A stretch of 64,000 nucleotides of DNA, from contig NZ_CAKJTJ010000005.1 of the NCBI RefSeq assembly GCF_917563925.1, positions 124,001 to 188,000 on the forward strand. Reading direction: 5' to 3'. Made by a program: the position numbers and the translations under genes. This DNA comes from Sutcliffiella rhizosphaerae. GTDB lineage: Bacteria > Bacillota > Bacilli > Bacillales > Bacillaceae_I. The notes under the pieces were generated by a model that was not told where the DNA came from, did not search any database, and saw nothing but the letters and a program-made list of their open reading frames with translations. Shown here one piece after another: positions 8,941 to 17,109 of the stretch. The number at the start of each line of letters is the position of its first letter. Within the stretch, counting starts at the first letter, position 1.

Positions 8941-9402
8941 TTAAGTCTTTGAATGAAAGTAAAGAAGTAATCCTCTAACTAGAAAGCCAACCGTTAAACC
9001 AGGAATAACGAAAAGCATCGGCATCCAAACAGGTCCAATAATAGTGCCGAAAAGCTTTATTTTCCCAGACAACATCAATCCAACAGTCACGAAATATGCA
9101 CAGCTGACAAATGGTAAAAAAATATAGGGCGATTGTCCGCCACCTGCATCTTTAAATGCGTCCCACATTGCAAAAAAATATAAACATGGATAGAACATGA
9201 GCCATAAATAATTGGCTTCTGTAATGGCAAGATTGATTTCTCCTCTAAAACTGTACATGATGATGGAATTAAAATTAGCTTGTACATTTATTAGGAACTC
9301 TAAGATGATAAAAGTTAAACCCTTAATATATTTTTTGTTGAGTAATTGACCAAATCCGGGTAAAGCAATACTCCATAATAGCCGTTCCACTGCATTATTC
9401 AT
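8941..9402 (-). CDS. Multi-spanning membrane protein of unknown function (TM2-like N-terminus)
   Basis: A 153-residue protein with four to five hydrophobic segments. The N-terminal ALPGFGQLLNKKYIKG resembles the Gly-rich first part of TM2-type proteins, but the rest does not let me name a family. It stands immediately upstream of the hydrolase gene on the same strand, and the two may form a two-gene unit. The ribosome site is weak (AGGTA 8 bases before ATG). Confidence 0.7.
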   Translation of the reverse strand: MNNAVERLLWSIALPGFGQLLNKKYIKGLTFIILEFLINVQANFNSIIMYSFRGEINLAITEANYLWLMFYPCLYFFAMWDAFKDAGGGQSPYIFLPFVSCAYFVTVGLMLSGKIKLFGTIIGPVWMPMLFVIPGLTVGFLVRGLLLYFHSKT

Positions 9403-9532
9403 TGTCGATACCTAGTTGTTATAAAAGCTATAGTCGAACATTGAAACATGTTAACTCCTCCAGCCATTACTCTACTAATAGCTTGACCAAATGGCTTTTT
9501 TTATATGTGAAAAAATTTCAAAAAAAATAAAT

Positions 9533-9580
9533 AAAAAGAGGCAATTCAGAAAGTCAAAATTCACTTTCTGAATTACCTCT
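9533..9580 (-). terminator. Terminator downstream of the YjcZ-family miniprotein gene
   Basis: An 18-bp imperfect stem (arms 9563-9580 and 9537-9554) with an 8-base loop, followed on the minus strand by TTTTTATTTATTT. It begins 7 bases after the miniprotein stop codon. Confidence 0.85.
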
Positions 9581-9586
9581 TGATTA

Positions 9587-9679
9587 TTAACACAAATATG
9601 CCGCACCAATAATTACTAGAAGAATAAACAGGATGATAAAAAGGGTAAATCCTGAACCGTAACCAACTTCTTTGCTCAT
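9587..9679 (-). CDS. YjcZ-family sporulation miniprotein, 30 aa
   Basis: The minus strand encodes a 30-residue protein starting MSKEVGYGSGFTLF, then a stretch of Ile, Leu and Val ending GAAYLC. This is the pattern of the YjcZ family of tiny single-span proteins found in spore-forming Bacillaceae. AAGGAGAG lies 8 bases before the ATG and a strong terminator follows, so it is a monocistronic gene. The family is linked to sporulation, but its biochemical role is unknown. Confidence 0.88.
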   Translation of the reverse strand: MSKEVGYGSGFTLFIILFILLVIIGAAYLC

Positions 9680-9949
9680 ATATAAGTCTCTCCTTTTGGA
9701 TGTTGATATTTACTTATATGTTACAAACACCCAATCGGTATAGGCGAATGCCCTGATTTAATAGCAATATAAGAAAATCGATTACATGGAGAGTTGGCCA
9801 TTAAAAATGAACTTTACATAAATAAACTTGAATAGAGAGAAAGTGTGGAGATGAAAGATGACTTTCACTTCTTAGTCATAGGACAATTTCCTCTTTTCAT
9901 AGATGTAAAAGAGAATCTTGTTTTTGTTTGTCTAGGAGGAGGGAGAACA

Positions 9950-10858
9950 TTGTTTACAAGAGTAAATCGCTTATTGATACCCTTGCCAAAACCGAAACAA
10001 CCAGATCCTAATGGAGCGGCGGCAGTTCAAGAACTATTAGGAGGAAAATTCGGTGAAATGTCTACCTTGAACAATTATATGTTTCAATCACACAATTTTC
10101 GAAATAAAAGGAAGCTGAAGCCTTTTTATGACTTAGTCGCAAGTATTACAGCAGAAGAGTTAGGTCATGTGGAGCTTGTTGCTACCACCATTAATCTTAT
10201 GTTGGAAGGTGTTACTAGCCCTGCACCTCCTGATGCAACACCATTAGGAAATACTAAAGATTTAAGAAACTCATACCATTATATTGTTAATGCTCAAACC
10301 GCACTGGTTGGTGATTCAATGGGAAGGCCATGGACAGGGGACAATGTTTTTAATAGCGGTAATCTTGTACTTGATTTACTTCATAATTTCTTTTTGGAAT
10401 GTGGTGCAAGAACTCATAAAATGAGGGTCTATCAAATGACGGATAATCCAGTAGCAAGGGAATTAATCGGCTATTTGCTTGTGCGAGGAGGCGTTCATGT
10501 GCTTGCGTATGCGAAGGCGCTTGAAATAGCAACAGGGGTCGATGTTACAAAGCTTGTACCTATTCCAAGTCTTGAAAATAGAGCTTTTGAAACTACCAGA
10601 AAATTTGAAGCGGAAGGAGTGCACCGGAAACTTTATACCTTTAGTGCAAATGACTATAAGGATGTGTCAATGATTTGGAAAGGAAGACACCCTGAGGATG
10701 GAGGCAGGCTTGAAGTTATCCAAGGGGCTCCACCAGGTGCACCAGTACCGGATCTTGACAATGTCCCAGAAGAATTTGCCCCAGGCATTTCACAAGAAGA
10801 TTTTATGGAAATTGCCAAAAGGCTTCAAAGGTCTGCAGGAATTAAGTTAGAGGGATGA
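9950..10858 (+). CDS. Manganese (non-haem) catalase
   Basis: A 302-residue dimanganese catalase that breaks hydrogen peroxide into water and oxygen. The start MFTRVNRLLIPLPKPKQPDP and the block AAVQELLGGKFGEMSTLNNY are typical, as are EELGHVELVATTINLM and the later RGGVHVLAYAKALE, which carry Glu and His metal ligands. I choose TTG at 9950 because AGGAGGGAG lies just before it and the family starts at this point; an in-frame ATG at 9845 would add 35 unrelated residues. Related spore-coat (CotJC) and YdbD-type catalases occur in Bacilli, and the neighbouring YjcZ gene is also spore-linked. Confidence 0.92.
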   Translation: MFTRVNRLLIPLPKPKQPDPNGAAAVQELLGGKFGEMSTLNNYMFQSHNFRNKRKLKPFYDLVASITAEELGHVELVATTINLMLEGVTSPAPPDATPLGNTKDLRNSYHYIVNAQTALVGDSMGRPWTGDNVFNSGNLVLDLLHNFFLECGARTHKMRVYQMTDNPVARELIGYLLVRGGVHVLAYAKALEIATGVDVTKLVPIPSLENRAFETTRKFEAEGVHRKLYTFSANDYKDVSMIWKGRHPEDGGRLEVIQGAPPGAPVPDLDNVPEEFAPGISQEDFMEIAKRLQRSAGIKLEG

Positions 10859-10898
10859 GCTTGTATATTTGTAAATAATTAAGATTAAATAAAGAATT

Positions 10899-11019
10899 CT
10901 AGCAACTGCATCAAGCCCCTCGAGGTCAAAAGACGATCCGTAAAGAAGGGAAAAACAAACCTTTATGACGGATCGTCTTATGTTTGTCGGGGCTATCCAA
11001 GGCGCTTGCGCTTTTCTTT
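10899..11019. repeat. Intergenic palindromic repeat, copy 1
   Basis: One of three related intergenic elements in this window (others near 12353 and 20157). Shared parts are AGCCCCTCGAGGTC near the left end, CGTCTTATG...TTGTCGGGGCT in the middle and GGCGCTTGCGCTTTTC at the right. In this copy an internal 11-bp stem AGACGATCCGT/ACGGATCGTCT and an outer AGCCCC/GGGGCT stem make one long hairpin. It lies between the catalase and the cell-wall hydrolase genes and may help terminate transcription. The 282-base gap holds no gene. Confidence 0.75.
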
Positions 11020-11139
11020 TTAGATGCTTTTTGTCATTTTTAGAAGAAAAAAGAAAAATTTTATATGTAATTGTAGAATTATTCATGCTACTATATTTGT
11101 ATACATAAAAACGTATTGATAGAGGAGAATGAAATAAAA

Positions 11140-12153
11140 ATGAAAAAGAAAGTAATTGCCGGCACCATCGCCACTTCAATAATGTTTTCTGGACAAGCAT
11201 ATGCATCAGATTATGTCGTCAAATCAGGTGACTCTTTATGGAAGATAGCTAATTCTAACCAAGTTTCTGTCAACAATTTGAAAACGTGGAATAATCTTAA
11301 AAGCGATTTGATTTTTCCTGGACAAACATTATTAGTAAAAAAGAATGGAGCCACAGCCCCTTCTCAACCAACTCCAACTGTACCAAGTACTTCTACATAT
11401 ACAATTAAATCCGGAGATACTTTATCTGTTATAGCAAGGAATCACAACACTACACTTTCTGAGATATTAAAATGGAATCCTGATATAAAAGATGTAAACA
11501 GAATCTTTGTTGGTCAAGTAGTAAAAATAGGAGGACAAGGGGGACAAGCACCTTCTACTCCAGTTACTCCTCCTGCAACCCCAGCGCCAGCTTCAGGAAC
11601 TTACACCATTAAGAGTGGCGACAATCTTTCTTCTGTTGCCTCTAGGCATGGAGTAACTTTGAATGCGTTGTTATCTGCAAACCCAACCATAAAGGATGCC
11701 AACAGAATTTCAATTGGACAAGTAGTTTCTATTCCTGGTAGTAAGGTTGTAACTCCTGGATCTAATAATACTGCCTGGGAAGCAAAAGCAGACGCTATTA
11801 TTGAAACAGGTAAAAAATATCTTGGAGCAAAATATTTATACGGTGCATCAACCAACCGTACAGATGCCTTCGACTGCTCTTCTTTTACTGTAGTAGTTTA
11901 TCAGCAAAATGGAGTTAATTTGCCAAGAACTTCTTCACAGCAAGGAAATGTAGGAAAAGAGATACCCCTTTCCGATATTCGTAAAGGAGATTTAGTTTTC
12001 TTTGATACAGAGGGAGACGGCACAATAAACCATGTATCAATAGTTGTTGACTCTAACACATTACTTCATGCTGCAACAAACACAGGTGTTGCTTTTGCTA
12101 CATACAACAATTATTGGAAGCCAAGAGCAGTAAAAGCTGTCCGAGTATTATAA
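11140..12153 (+). CDS. Secreted cell-wall hydrolase: three LysM domains plus NlpC/P60 (LytE/CwlS-like)
   Basis: The 337-residue protein starts with a signal peptide (MKKKVIAGTIATSIMFSGQ, cleavage after AYA-S). Three LysM peptidoglycan-binding repeats follow at about residues 26-66, 86-130 and 154-198, joined by Pro/Thr-rich linkers. The C-terminal NlpC/P60 domain has Cys246 in DAFDCSS and a histidine in GTINHVSIV, as in D,L-endopeptidases that cut between D-Glu and meso-diaminopimelate. The layout matches LytE/LytF/CwlS autolysins of Bacillus. The start was set at ATG 11140, downstream of GAGGAGA; an upstream TTG precedes that site. The gene is monocistronic. Confidence 0.92.
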   Translation: MKKKVIAGTIATSIMFSGQAYASDYVVKSGDSLWKIANSNQVSVNNLKTWNNLKSDLIFPGQTLLVKKNGATAPSQPTPTVPSTSTYTIKSGDTLSVIARNHNTTLSEILKWNPDIKDVNRIFVGQVVKIGGQGGQAPSTPVTPPATPAPASGTYTIKSGDNLSSVASRHGVTLNALLSANPTIKDANRISIGQVVSIPGSKVVTPGSNNTAWEAKADAIIETGKKYLGAKYLYGASTNRTDAFDCSSFTVVVYQQNGVNLPRTSSQQGNVGKEIPLSDIRKGDLVFFDTEGDGTINHVSIVVDSNTLLHAATNTGVAFATYNNYWKPRAVKAVRVL

Positions 12154-12318
12154 ATGTAAATCTTTACAAAGTATTAATAGTGATTTTATACAAGCTTAAT
12201 ATACAAGGGGTATCATGAAATTATTAAGATGTTCGACACATTTTTTATGTGTGGATTCATATCATGAATACTCCCCTATTCATATATGACATACCTTTAA
12301 TTGTCAGAGTATTGCCTG

Positions 12319-12348
12319 ATAAAGATTCGATCTTTATTGGGTTTTTTT
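12319..12348 (+). terminator. Terminator after the NlpC/P60 gene
   Basis: Arms ATAAAGAT/ATCTTTAT around TCG, followed by TGGG and seven T residues; 165 bases after the hydrolase stop codon. Confidence 0.6.
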
Positions 12349-12352
12349 ATGT

Positions 12353-12450
12353 CTATCGAGGTCTTAAGCTCGTCAAAATGCTAAAACCCAACCAATATCG
12401 CCACCACGTCTTAAGTTTGTCTGGGCTGACAAAGGTGCGTACGCATTTAA
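12353..12450. repeat. Intergenic palindromic repeat, degenerate copy 2
   Basis: It retains TCGAGGTCTTAAGC, CGTCTTAAGTTTGTCTGGGCT and GTGCGTACGCATTT, which line up with the other two copies, but has lost the GC-rich left arm. It lies just after a terminator in the gap between the cell-wall hydrolase and a 37-residue gene. Confidence 0.55.
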
Positions 12451-12607
12451 ATTCCTCCTTAAGTCGTAGTATCTTTCCGTACTAAGCTGGAAATGACTGT
12501 AGGTAAAAGAATGAAAAAAAACCATTCTGGAGTTTGTTATCCAATGCAGTAGAAAATTCTATACTGTAATAGAGAACAGAACAAAGGAATGATGGAGGAT
12601 GAAAAAA

Positions 12608-12721
12608 ATGCTAACACTTTTTTTCGGAAGTAAGAAAATAAAGAACCAGAATAAAGAAGCATCCATTGACGAGAAAAGAAGAGAAATCTATTTGAAAAGT
12701 GATATTCCATATCGGTATTAA
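12608..12721 (+). CDS. Hypothetical miniprotein, 37 aa
   Basis: The frame reads MLTLFFGSKKIKNQ, then a charged Lys/Glu/Arg-rich stretch and the end SDIPYRY. GGAGG lies 9 bases before the ATG; an in-frame ATG nine bases earlier touches that site. A good terminator starts 1 base after the stop codon. The clean RBS-gene-terminator unit in a 700-base gap supports a real gene, but I know no family for it. Confidence 0.6.
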   Translation: MLTLFFGSKKIKNQNKEASIDEKRREIYLKSDIPYRY

Positions 12722-12722
12722 A

Positions 12723-12755
12723 AGAAGTTGCAGAAAGAGGGCAGCTTCTTTTTTT
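12723..12755 (+). terminator. Terminator after the 37-aa gene
   Basis: Stem AGAAGTTGC/GCAGCTTCT (one G-T pair), 9-base loop, then a run of seven T. Confidence 0.85.
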
Positions 12756-12827
12756 ATATTCATCATACGTTGAATCAGTAATCTATAGTTTTATAAAATT
12801 TAACCTATTCGGAAAATTAAAGATAAA

Positions 12828-12836
12828 TGGTATAAT
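12828..12836 (+). promoter_or_regulatory. Possible extended -10 promoter element
   Basis: TGGTATAAT fits an extended -10 (TGnTATAAT) 44 bases before the start of the sigma/anti-sigma fusion operon. No good -35 is present; TAACC at 12800-12804 could be an ECF-type -35, which is speculative. Confidence 0.35.
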
Positions 12837-12879
12837 TAAGGAAATGAAGTTAAATACTTGCAAGTAGGTGAATACAGAC

Positions 12880-14985
12880 TTGAATGGTGAAATGAAATTG
12901 GTGAAAGATATATTGGCAGGAAGTAAAGAAAGATACCAAGAAGTACTAGAAAGCTACAAAGATAGATTATTTGCTGTTGCATATCATCTAACCGGTAATA
13001 AGCAGTTGGCGGAAAAACTAATAATTACAGGTTTTATTAATACATATAATGATTTGCGTACCTATGATGAATCAACAATCTTTTCTAACTGGTTATATGA
13101 GAGATTTATTAGTTTCTTCAAAGAGCTTCAACATGCTGATAAAGCGGTGCCTTCATCTTATCATAATCCGCAGCTGATTAAGGTAGAAGAGGCACTCCAT
13201 GAAATAGATCCGGAAGATAAATTACCTCTCTTGCTGATCCGTATTTTAGATATATCTCCATTGCAAGTCTCTTCGTTATTAAATTTAAAAATGGAAGAGA
13301 TAGATAAAATGAATAGGGAAGTTATGGATGATATTCGAAAAAACACATTAAGCTTCGAATACTCTCCATTACATAGCCATGATTGCTATCAATTGGTTGA
13401 ACTAATAGATTATAAAGACGATAATTTTCCAGAAGAAAAAAACAATGAAATTAACGACCACCTTGAATTTTGCCCTCATTGTAGAAATGTTCTTGCGGGA
13501 TTATCACGGGAAAAGGCTTTGTTAGATGAAGTCCTGTTTTCTCCTTCCTTGCAAGATGATTTTGATAGAAAAGTAATGGATCAGTTGATAGCATATAAAC
13601 CAATAAAACCTAAACATAAGACGTGGAAATACCAGGTAAGTGTTTTAGGATTATTAGGAGCAGTCGTAATCGCCATTCTATTTATTTATCCAAACGTTCA
13701 ATCAATGGCATCAACGATAAAAACTTTTCTTGAACATGGCACAATCTACAACGTTTGGGCTAAAGGAACGTATGTAGCAACTGATAAGGAAATTTCCATT
13801 GAAATTACAGAAGTAGAGTTGGACTCTATAAATATGCTAATTTACTATGAGGTGAGAAAAGGGGATGAAGTATTAGAGGATTTTCAATATGGAGCAATTG
13901 ATATTTATAATTCAAATTCGGTAAAGATTATCGATGAGAACGGAAAAGATTTCCCTATCAAACTAGCACTTCCTGAAATGTTTCATTATTCTTCCTTACA
14001 GGATGACCTGGGAGAGCAAATTAAACCGCATTTAATTGTTGCTCCTCTAAATGGTGATTCTTTTCCAGATGTATTTGACATTGAAGTAAGCCTTTCAACC
14101 CTTGAAAGTCGTTATGGAAATTGGGATTTAACTATTCCAATTCGATTTGATAAGGTAGAGGATCAAACTAAGACGGTTGTAATAAATGAACAATTCACTT
14201 ATATTGACAGATTAGAAATTACGATAATTGATTATACAATTGGAAGAAATGGTGCAAGGCTTAGATATCAAGTTAATCACACAGATGATGCAATTCAGAG
14301 AATCACTTCAATATTAGAGGAGCACGAGCATGAATTCACCTTAAATGAATGGTTAGATAACAACAAGTACATTGCATTAATTCCGGTAACTGAAAATGAG
14401 GAACATTTGATCCCTCATTATTTTAATAATTGGGGTATGGAAGAATCCGAAACGATGGAATTATATTTTTCCAAGTACTATATGGATTATGAAAGGTATG
14501 AGGTGAAAGGAAAGGTTGAAAATCTTGACCAAAACATGTATGTGAAAATATGGGGAGGAAATTACAGTGAGCCTGCATTTTTCTCGATGACCATTCCTTT
14601 TGAAGAAACAGAACGCACACCTTTAAACGAGGTAATAAACGACATAGAACTAGTAGACTATCAATTAACTCCTTTAAAAGAAAATGAAAATCTATTTGAG
14701 TTAATAATTAGAGGGAAAGAGAAAGATGGAGATTTCTTTGGAGAAATAAATTGGAACATTTATGATGATAAAGGAGAGTACTTTCCTTATCAGGGATGGT
14801 ATCATCATGAAGATAGTCAAAAGAATGGATTAAGACGATTGTTTCATGTTGAAACATATGATCCATATACAAAAACAGAAACCTTAACTTTAAAAGCTGA
14901 CAGTATTTATATGCAGCTTTATGATATGGACGGAGAAAAATATCCTCTTTTTATAAAATCAGAGGCTGAAGAGGACGAAAGATGA
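12880..14985 (+). CDS. ECF sigma-like / zinc-finger anti-sigma / DUF4179-type fusion protein 1
   Basis: A 701-residue chain in four parts. Residues 5-85 resemble ECF sigma region 2 (LVKDILAGSKERYQEVLESY, RLFAVAYHLTG), but the usual AEDLVQ-type core reads AEKLIITGF. About 110-160 resemble region 4. Residues 193-204 carry a HxxxCxxC zinc anti-sigma motif, HLEFCPHC. One membrane span lies at about 253-275. The long C-terminal part starts GTIYNVWAKGTYVATDKEIS and matches the DUF4179/DUF5643-type exterior of Bacillus anti-sigma proteins. I infer a single-chain membrane-bound regulator. AGGTGA lies 8 bases before TTG 12880; GTG 12868 overlaps the site. Its ATGA overlap with the next gene implies coupled translation. 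Confidence 0.75.
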   Translation: MNGEMKLVKDILAGSKERYQEVLESYKDRLFAVAYHLTGNKQLAEKLIITGFINTYNDLRTYDESTIFSNWLYERFISFFKELQHADKAVPSSYHNPQLIKVEEALHEIDPEDKLPLLLIRILDISPLQVSSLLNLKMEEIDKMNREVMDDIRKNTLSFEYSPLHSHDCYQLVELIDYKDDNFPEEKNNEINDHLEFCPHCRNVLAGLSREKALLDEVLFSPSLQDDFDRKVMDQLIAYKPIKPKHKTWKYQVSVLGLLGAVVIAILFIYPNVQSMASTIKTFLEHGTIYNVWAKGTYVATDKEISIEITEVELDSINMLIYYEVRKGDEVLEDFQYGAIDIYNSNSVKIIDENGKDFPIKLALPEMFHYSSLQDDLGEQIKPHLIVAPLNGDSFPDVFDIEVSLSTLESRYGNWDLTIPIRFDKVEDQTKTVVINEQFTYIDRLEITIIDYTIGRNGARLRYQVNHTDDAIQRITSILEEHEHEFTLNEWLDNNKYIALIPVTENEEHLIPHYFNNWGMEESETMELYFSKYYMDYERYEVKGKVENLDQNMYVKIWGGNYSEPAFFSMTIPFEETERTPLNEVINDIELVDYQLTPLKENENLFELIIRGKEKDGDFFGEINWNIYDDKGEYFPYQGWYHHEDSQKNGLRRLFHVETYDPYTKTETLTLKADSIYMQLYDMDGEKYPLFIKSEAEEDER

Positions 14986-16754
14986 TAAATCAAGATTGGA
15001 TAACAAGTGTATTAAATGGGAAAAAAACTGCTTATCAATATTTTCTTGATGAAAATAAAAACTCTGTCTTTCAAATTTTCATAAGATATACAAAAAGTCA
15101 GGATGAGGCAACAGCGAAAACGGAAGAATGTTTTGTGGAGATTTACAATCAATTACAGGATTACAATGGGAATGTTACGAAACGTTTATTTGAGCTGGTA
15201 CTTAGTAAACTTCCAAAAAAAAATAATAGTGTCCTAGAAAGAGTGAGCGTTCCATTCTCTCATAACCCTTCACATGAGAGAATGGAGCAGGTAATAAGAA
15301 ATCTTCCCGAAAACGAAAAAATTAGTTTGCTCTTATCTTTTTTATACCAAAATGAAGATGAAGTTGCAGAAATCCTTGGAATTAGTACTATCGATCTAAA
15401 GGATTCTGTAAATCTCGCAAAAGAATATGTAAGGAAAGAAACTATAAAAGAGCTACCTTTTTTAGGTGAAGAGTGCTTACATATTTCAGAATTGGAGAGT
15501 TATTTTCAAGATGAAATTGCTTTGTCTAATAAAACAAAAGTAGAAGATCACCTCGAATTCTGTCCAACATGCAGAGAAGTTATAAAAATGTTGGATATGC
15601 AGGAAAAAAAGCTGGAGTTGCTTATTAGACTACCTAAAGAGGATGAAAATTTTAATGAACGACTAATGCAAAAGATCACACCTTATTCACCAAAAAAAAC
15701 TAAAAATCATTTTTGGAAATATCAGTCCTTCCTTGTAGGAGTTATAGTTACAGTATCGCTTATAATTATTTCAATCCTACCAACGATTTCTACATGGACA
15801 ACGATGATTGGTAATTATATGACATACGGCACCATTTACAATGTCTGGAAGAAAGGCACTTATACAGCTACAGATAATGATATTACTGTTGAAATTAACA
15901 GCATTGAAATTGACCCAATTCATATGGTAGTTTCATACGATTTGGCAAGTGACATAAAGGATGTAAACAATACAACCTTTAATCATATAAAGATAGAAGC
16001 TGTAGATTCTAATGGAAAATCATATCCACTAGAAACCTCTTGGAGCCATACTGAGTTGGAGGATTTTCCTAAGGGGTTAGATGATAACAAAATTTTTATT
16101 AGACCTCTTATCGATGAACCATTACCAAATGAATTTACTCTCCAATTAACCTTCAGCTTATTAAATGGATGGAGGGGAAATTGGGAAATACTTATACCCG
16201 TTGATTATCAAAAAGGGATGAATGAAATAGAAGTAATTCAATTACAAGAAGTAATTACGATTGATGATAAGGTGGAGGTAGAGTTATTTTCTTTAGAAAA
16301 AGGACTTAATGGGAATAGGTTAACTTACGATGTTCGCTTTACAGAAGAAGAAAGTAAAAGATTAGAAGAAATTAGCACAATGGAAGATATGGGTTATTTT
16401 CATCCGGATTTATACCATATCAATCATGTAATTGCTCTTGTAAATGAGGAGAATGAATATATTATTCCCATAAACTATACTGCTGATTATTATGGATTAA
16501 ATAGGTTAAATAGAGGTATTCAGAAGCCGTATCAATTAACATTTAATAATATGCTTACTGATAAAGATTATATAAATTATTTAGGGGAGGCTCAGGAAGA
16601 CAGTACTTATTTTGTAGAGGTTAAGAGAATCCATTATTCTGATCCAGGAGGTGAATATACCTTTCACATCCCGCTTAGTCCAAAAATTGACGAGCCTTTT
16701 GAATACGACTTGGATGGCTTTGTAACGGAAAAGTTGACAGTAGAAAAAAATTAA
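14982..16754 (+). CDS. ECF sigma-like / zinc-finger anti-sigma / DUF4179-type fusion protein 2, ended by an in-frame stop
   Basis: A paralogue of the preceding protein with the same order: sigma region 2-like (about 5-75), region 4-like with NLPENEKISLLL and EVAEILGIS (about 105-155), zinc motif HLEFCPTC (about 189-197), one membrane span (about 249-272), then the exterior domain starting GTIYNVWKKGTYTATD. It stops at residue 590, whereas protein 1 continues for about 100 more residues; the matching C-terminal part follows in the same frame after one TAA. So it is either a truncated gene or a natural split. The ATG overlaps the previous stop codon by four bases. Confidence 0.72.
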   Translation: MINQDWITSVLNGKKTAYQYFLDENKNSVFQIFIRYTKSQDEATAKTEECFVEIYNQLQDYNGNVTKRLFELVLSKLPKKNNSVLERVSVPFSHNPSHERMEQVIRNLPENEKISLLLSFLYQNEDEVAEILGISTIDLKDSVNLAKEYVRKETIKELPFLGEECLHISELESYFQDEIALSNKTKVEDHLEFCPTCREVIKMLDMQEKKLELLIRLPKEDENFNERLMQKITPYSPKKTKNHFWKYQSFLVGVIVTVSLIIISILPTISTWTTMIGNYMTYGTIYNVWKKGTYTATDNDITVEINSIEIDPIHMVVSYDLASDIKDVNNTTFNHIKIEAVDSNGKSYPLETSWSHTELEDFPKGLDDNKIFIRPLIDEPLPNEFTLQLTFSLLNGWRGNWEILIPVDYQKGMNEIEVIQLQEVITIDDKVEVELFSLEKGLNGNRLTYDVRFTEEESKRLEEISTMEDMGYFHPDLYHINHVIALVNEENEYIIPINYTADYYGLNRLNRGIQKPYQLTFNNMLTDKDYINYLGEAQEDSTYFVEVKRIHYSDPGGEYTFHIPLSPKIDEPFEYDLDGFVTEKLTVEKN

Positions 16755-16769
16755 AAAGGAGCTTTCCAA

Positions 16770-17033
16770 GTGATCATTACAGGTAGAAAAACCCAAGAAG
16801 AAAAAAGAAGCTATTACAATTGGGATTTTTCTGATAATAATGGTATTCAAAGGTTTTATCAAAACCATAATTATGATATTTATTCTTCAGGATGGGTACC
16901 AGAAACAATAGAGCTTATTAATGTACGCGTTTATCCAGAATCAGAATCAATGGATGTCTTGACAATTCGTTCTTCAAACATATATATTGATTATTGGTTT
17001 AAAGAAGGGAAGTATAGAATTCAGATTGATTAA
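16770..17033 (+). CDS. Detached C-terminal domain of fusion protein 2
   Basis: These 87 residues lie in the same frame as the preceding gene, 15 bases past its TAA, and align with the last part of fusion protein 1: FQVIITGRK against FELIIRGKE, and VLTIRSSNIYIDYW against TLTLKADSIYMQLY. AAAGGAG lies 8 bases before the GTG at 16770, so the piece could be translated on its own. It has no signal peptide, so a separately made product would stay in the cytoplasm unless it joins the larger part. The simplest reading is a nonsense mutation or sequence error; a restart is possible. Confidence 0.55.
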   Translation: MIITGRKTQEEKRSYYNWDFSDNNGIQRFYQNHNYDIYSSGWVPETIELINVRVYPESESMDVLTIRSSNIYIDYWFKEGKYRIQID

Positions 17034-17066
17034 AAGAAAAGCGGTTTGGTTAACCGCTTTTCTTTT
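17032..17066. terminator. Bidirectional terminator after the fusion operon
   Basis: A perfect 15-bp stem (AAAAGAAAAGCGGTT/AACCGCTTTTCTTTT) around TGGTT overlaps the last stop codon. A/T-rich arms suit both strands. Confidence 0.85.
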
Positions 17067-17081
17067 AGGATGAATCTTGTG

Positions 17082-17107
17082 CCTAGCCTCCTGAGACTAG
17101 GTTTTTT
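17082..17107 (+). terminator. Second terminator-like hairpin
   Basis: CCTAG/CTAGG stem with a 10-base loop followed by six T, just before the end of the convergent gene. Confidence 0.5.
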
Positions 17108-17109
17108 AT

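Noticed and set aside
9463-9503. AGCCATT/AATGGCT hairpin with T run on the plus strand
   Set aside because: Loop of over 20 bases and no upstream plus-strand gene; likely chance.
12249-12485. Forward frame of 78 codons after the NlpC/P60 gene
   Set aside because: It crosses a terminator and an intergenic repeat copy and shows no protein-like pattern.
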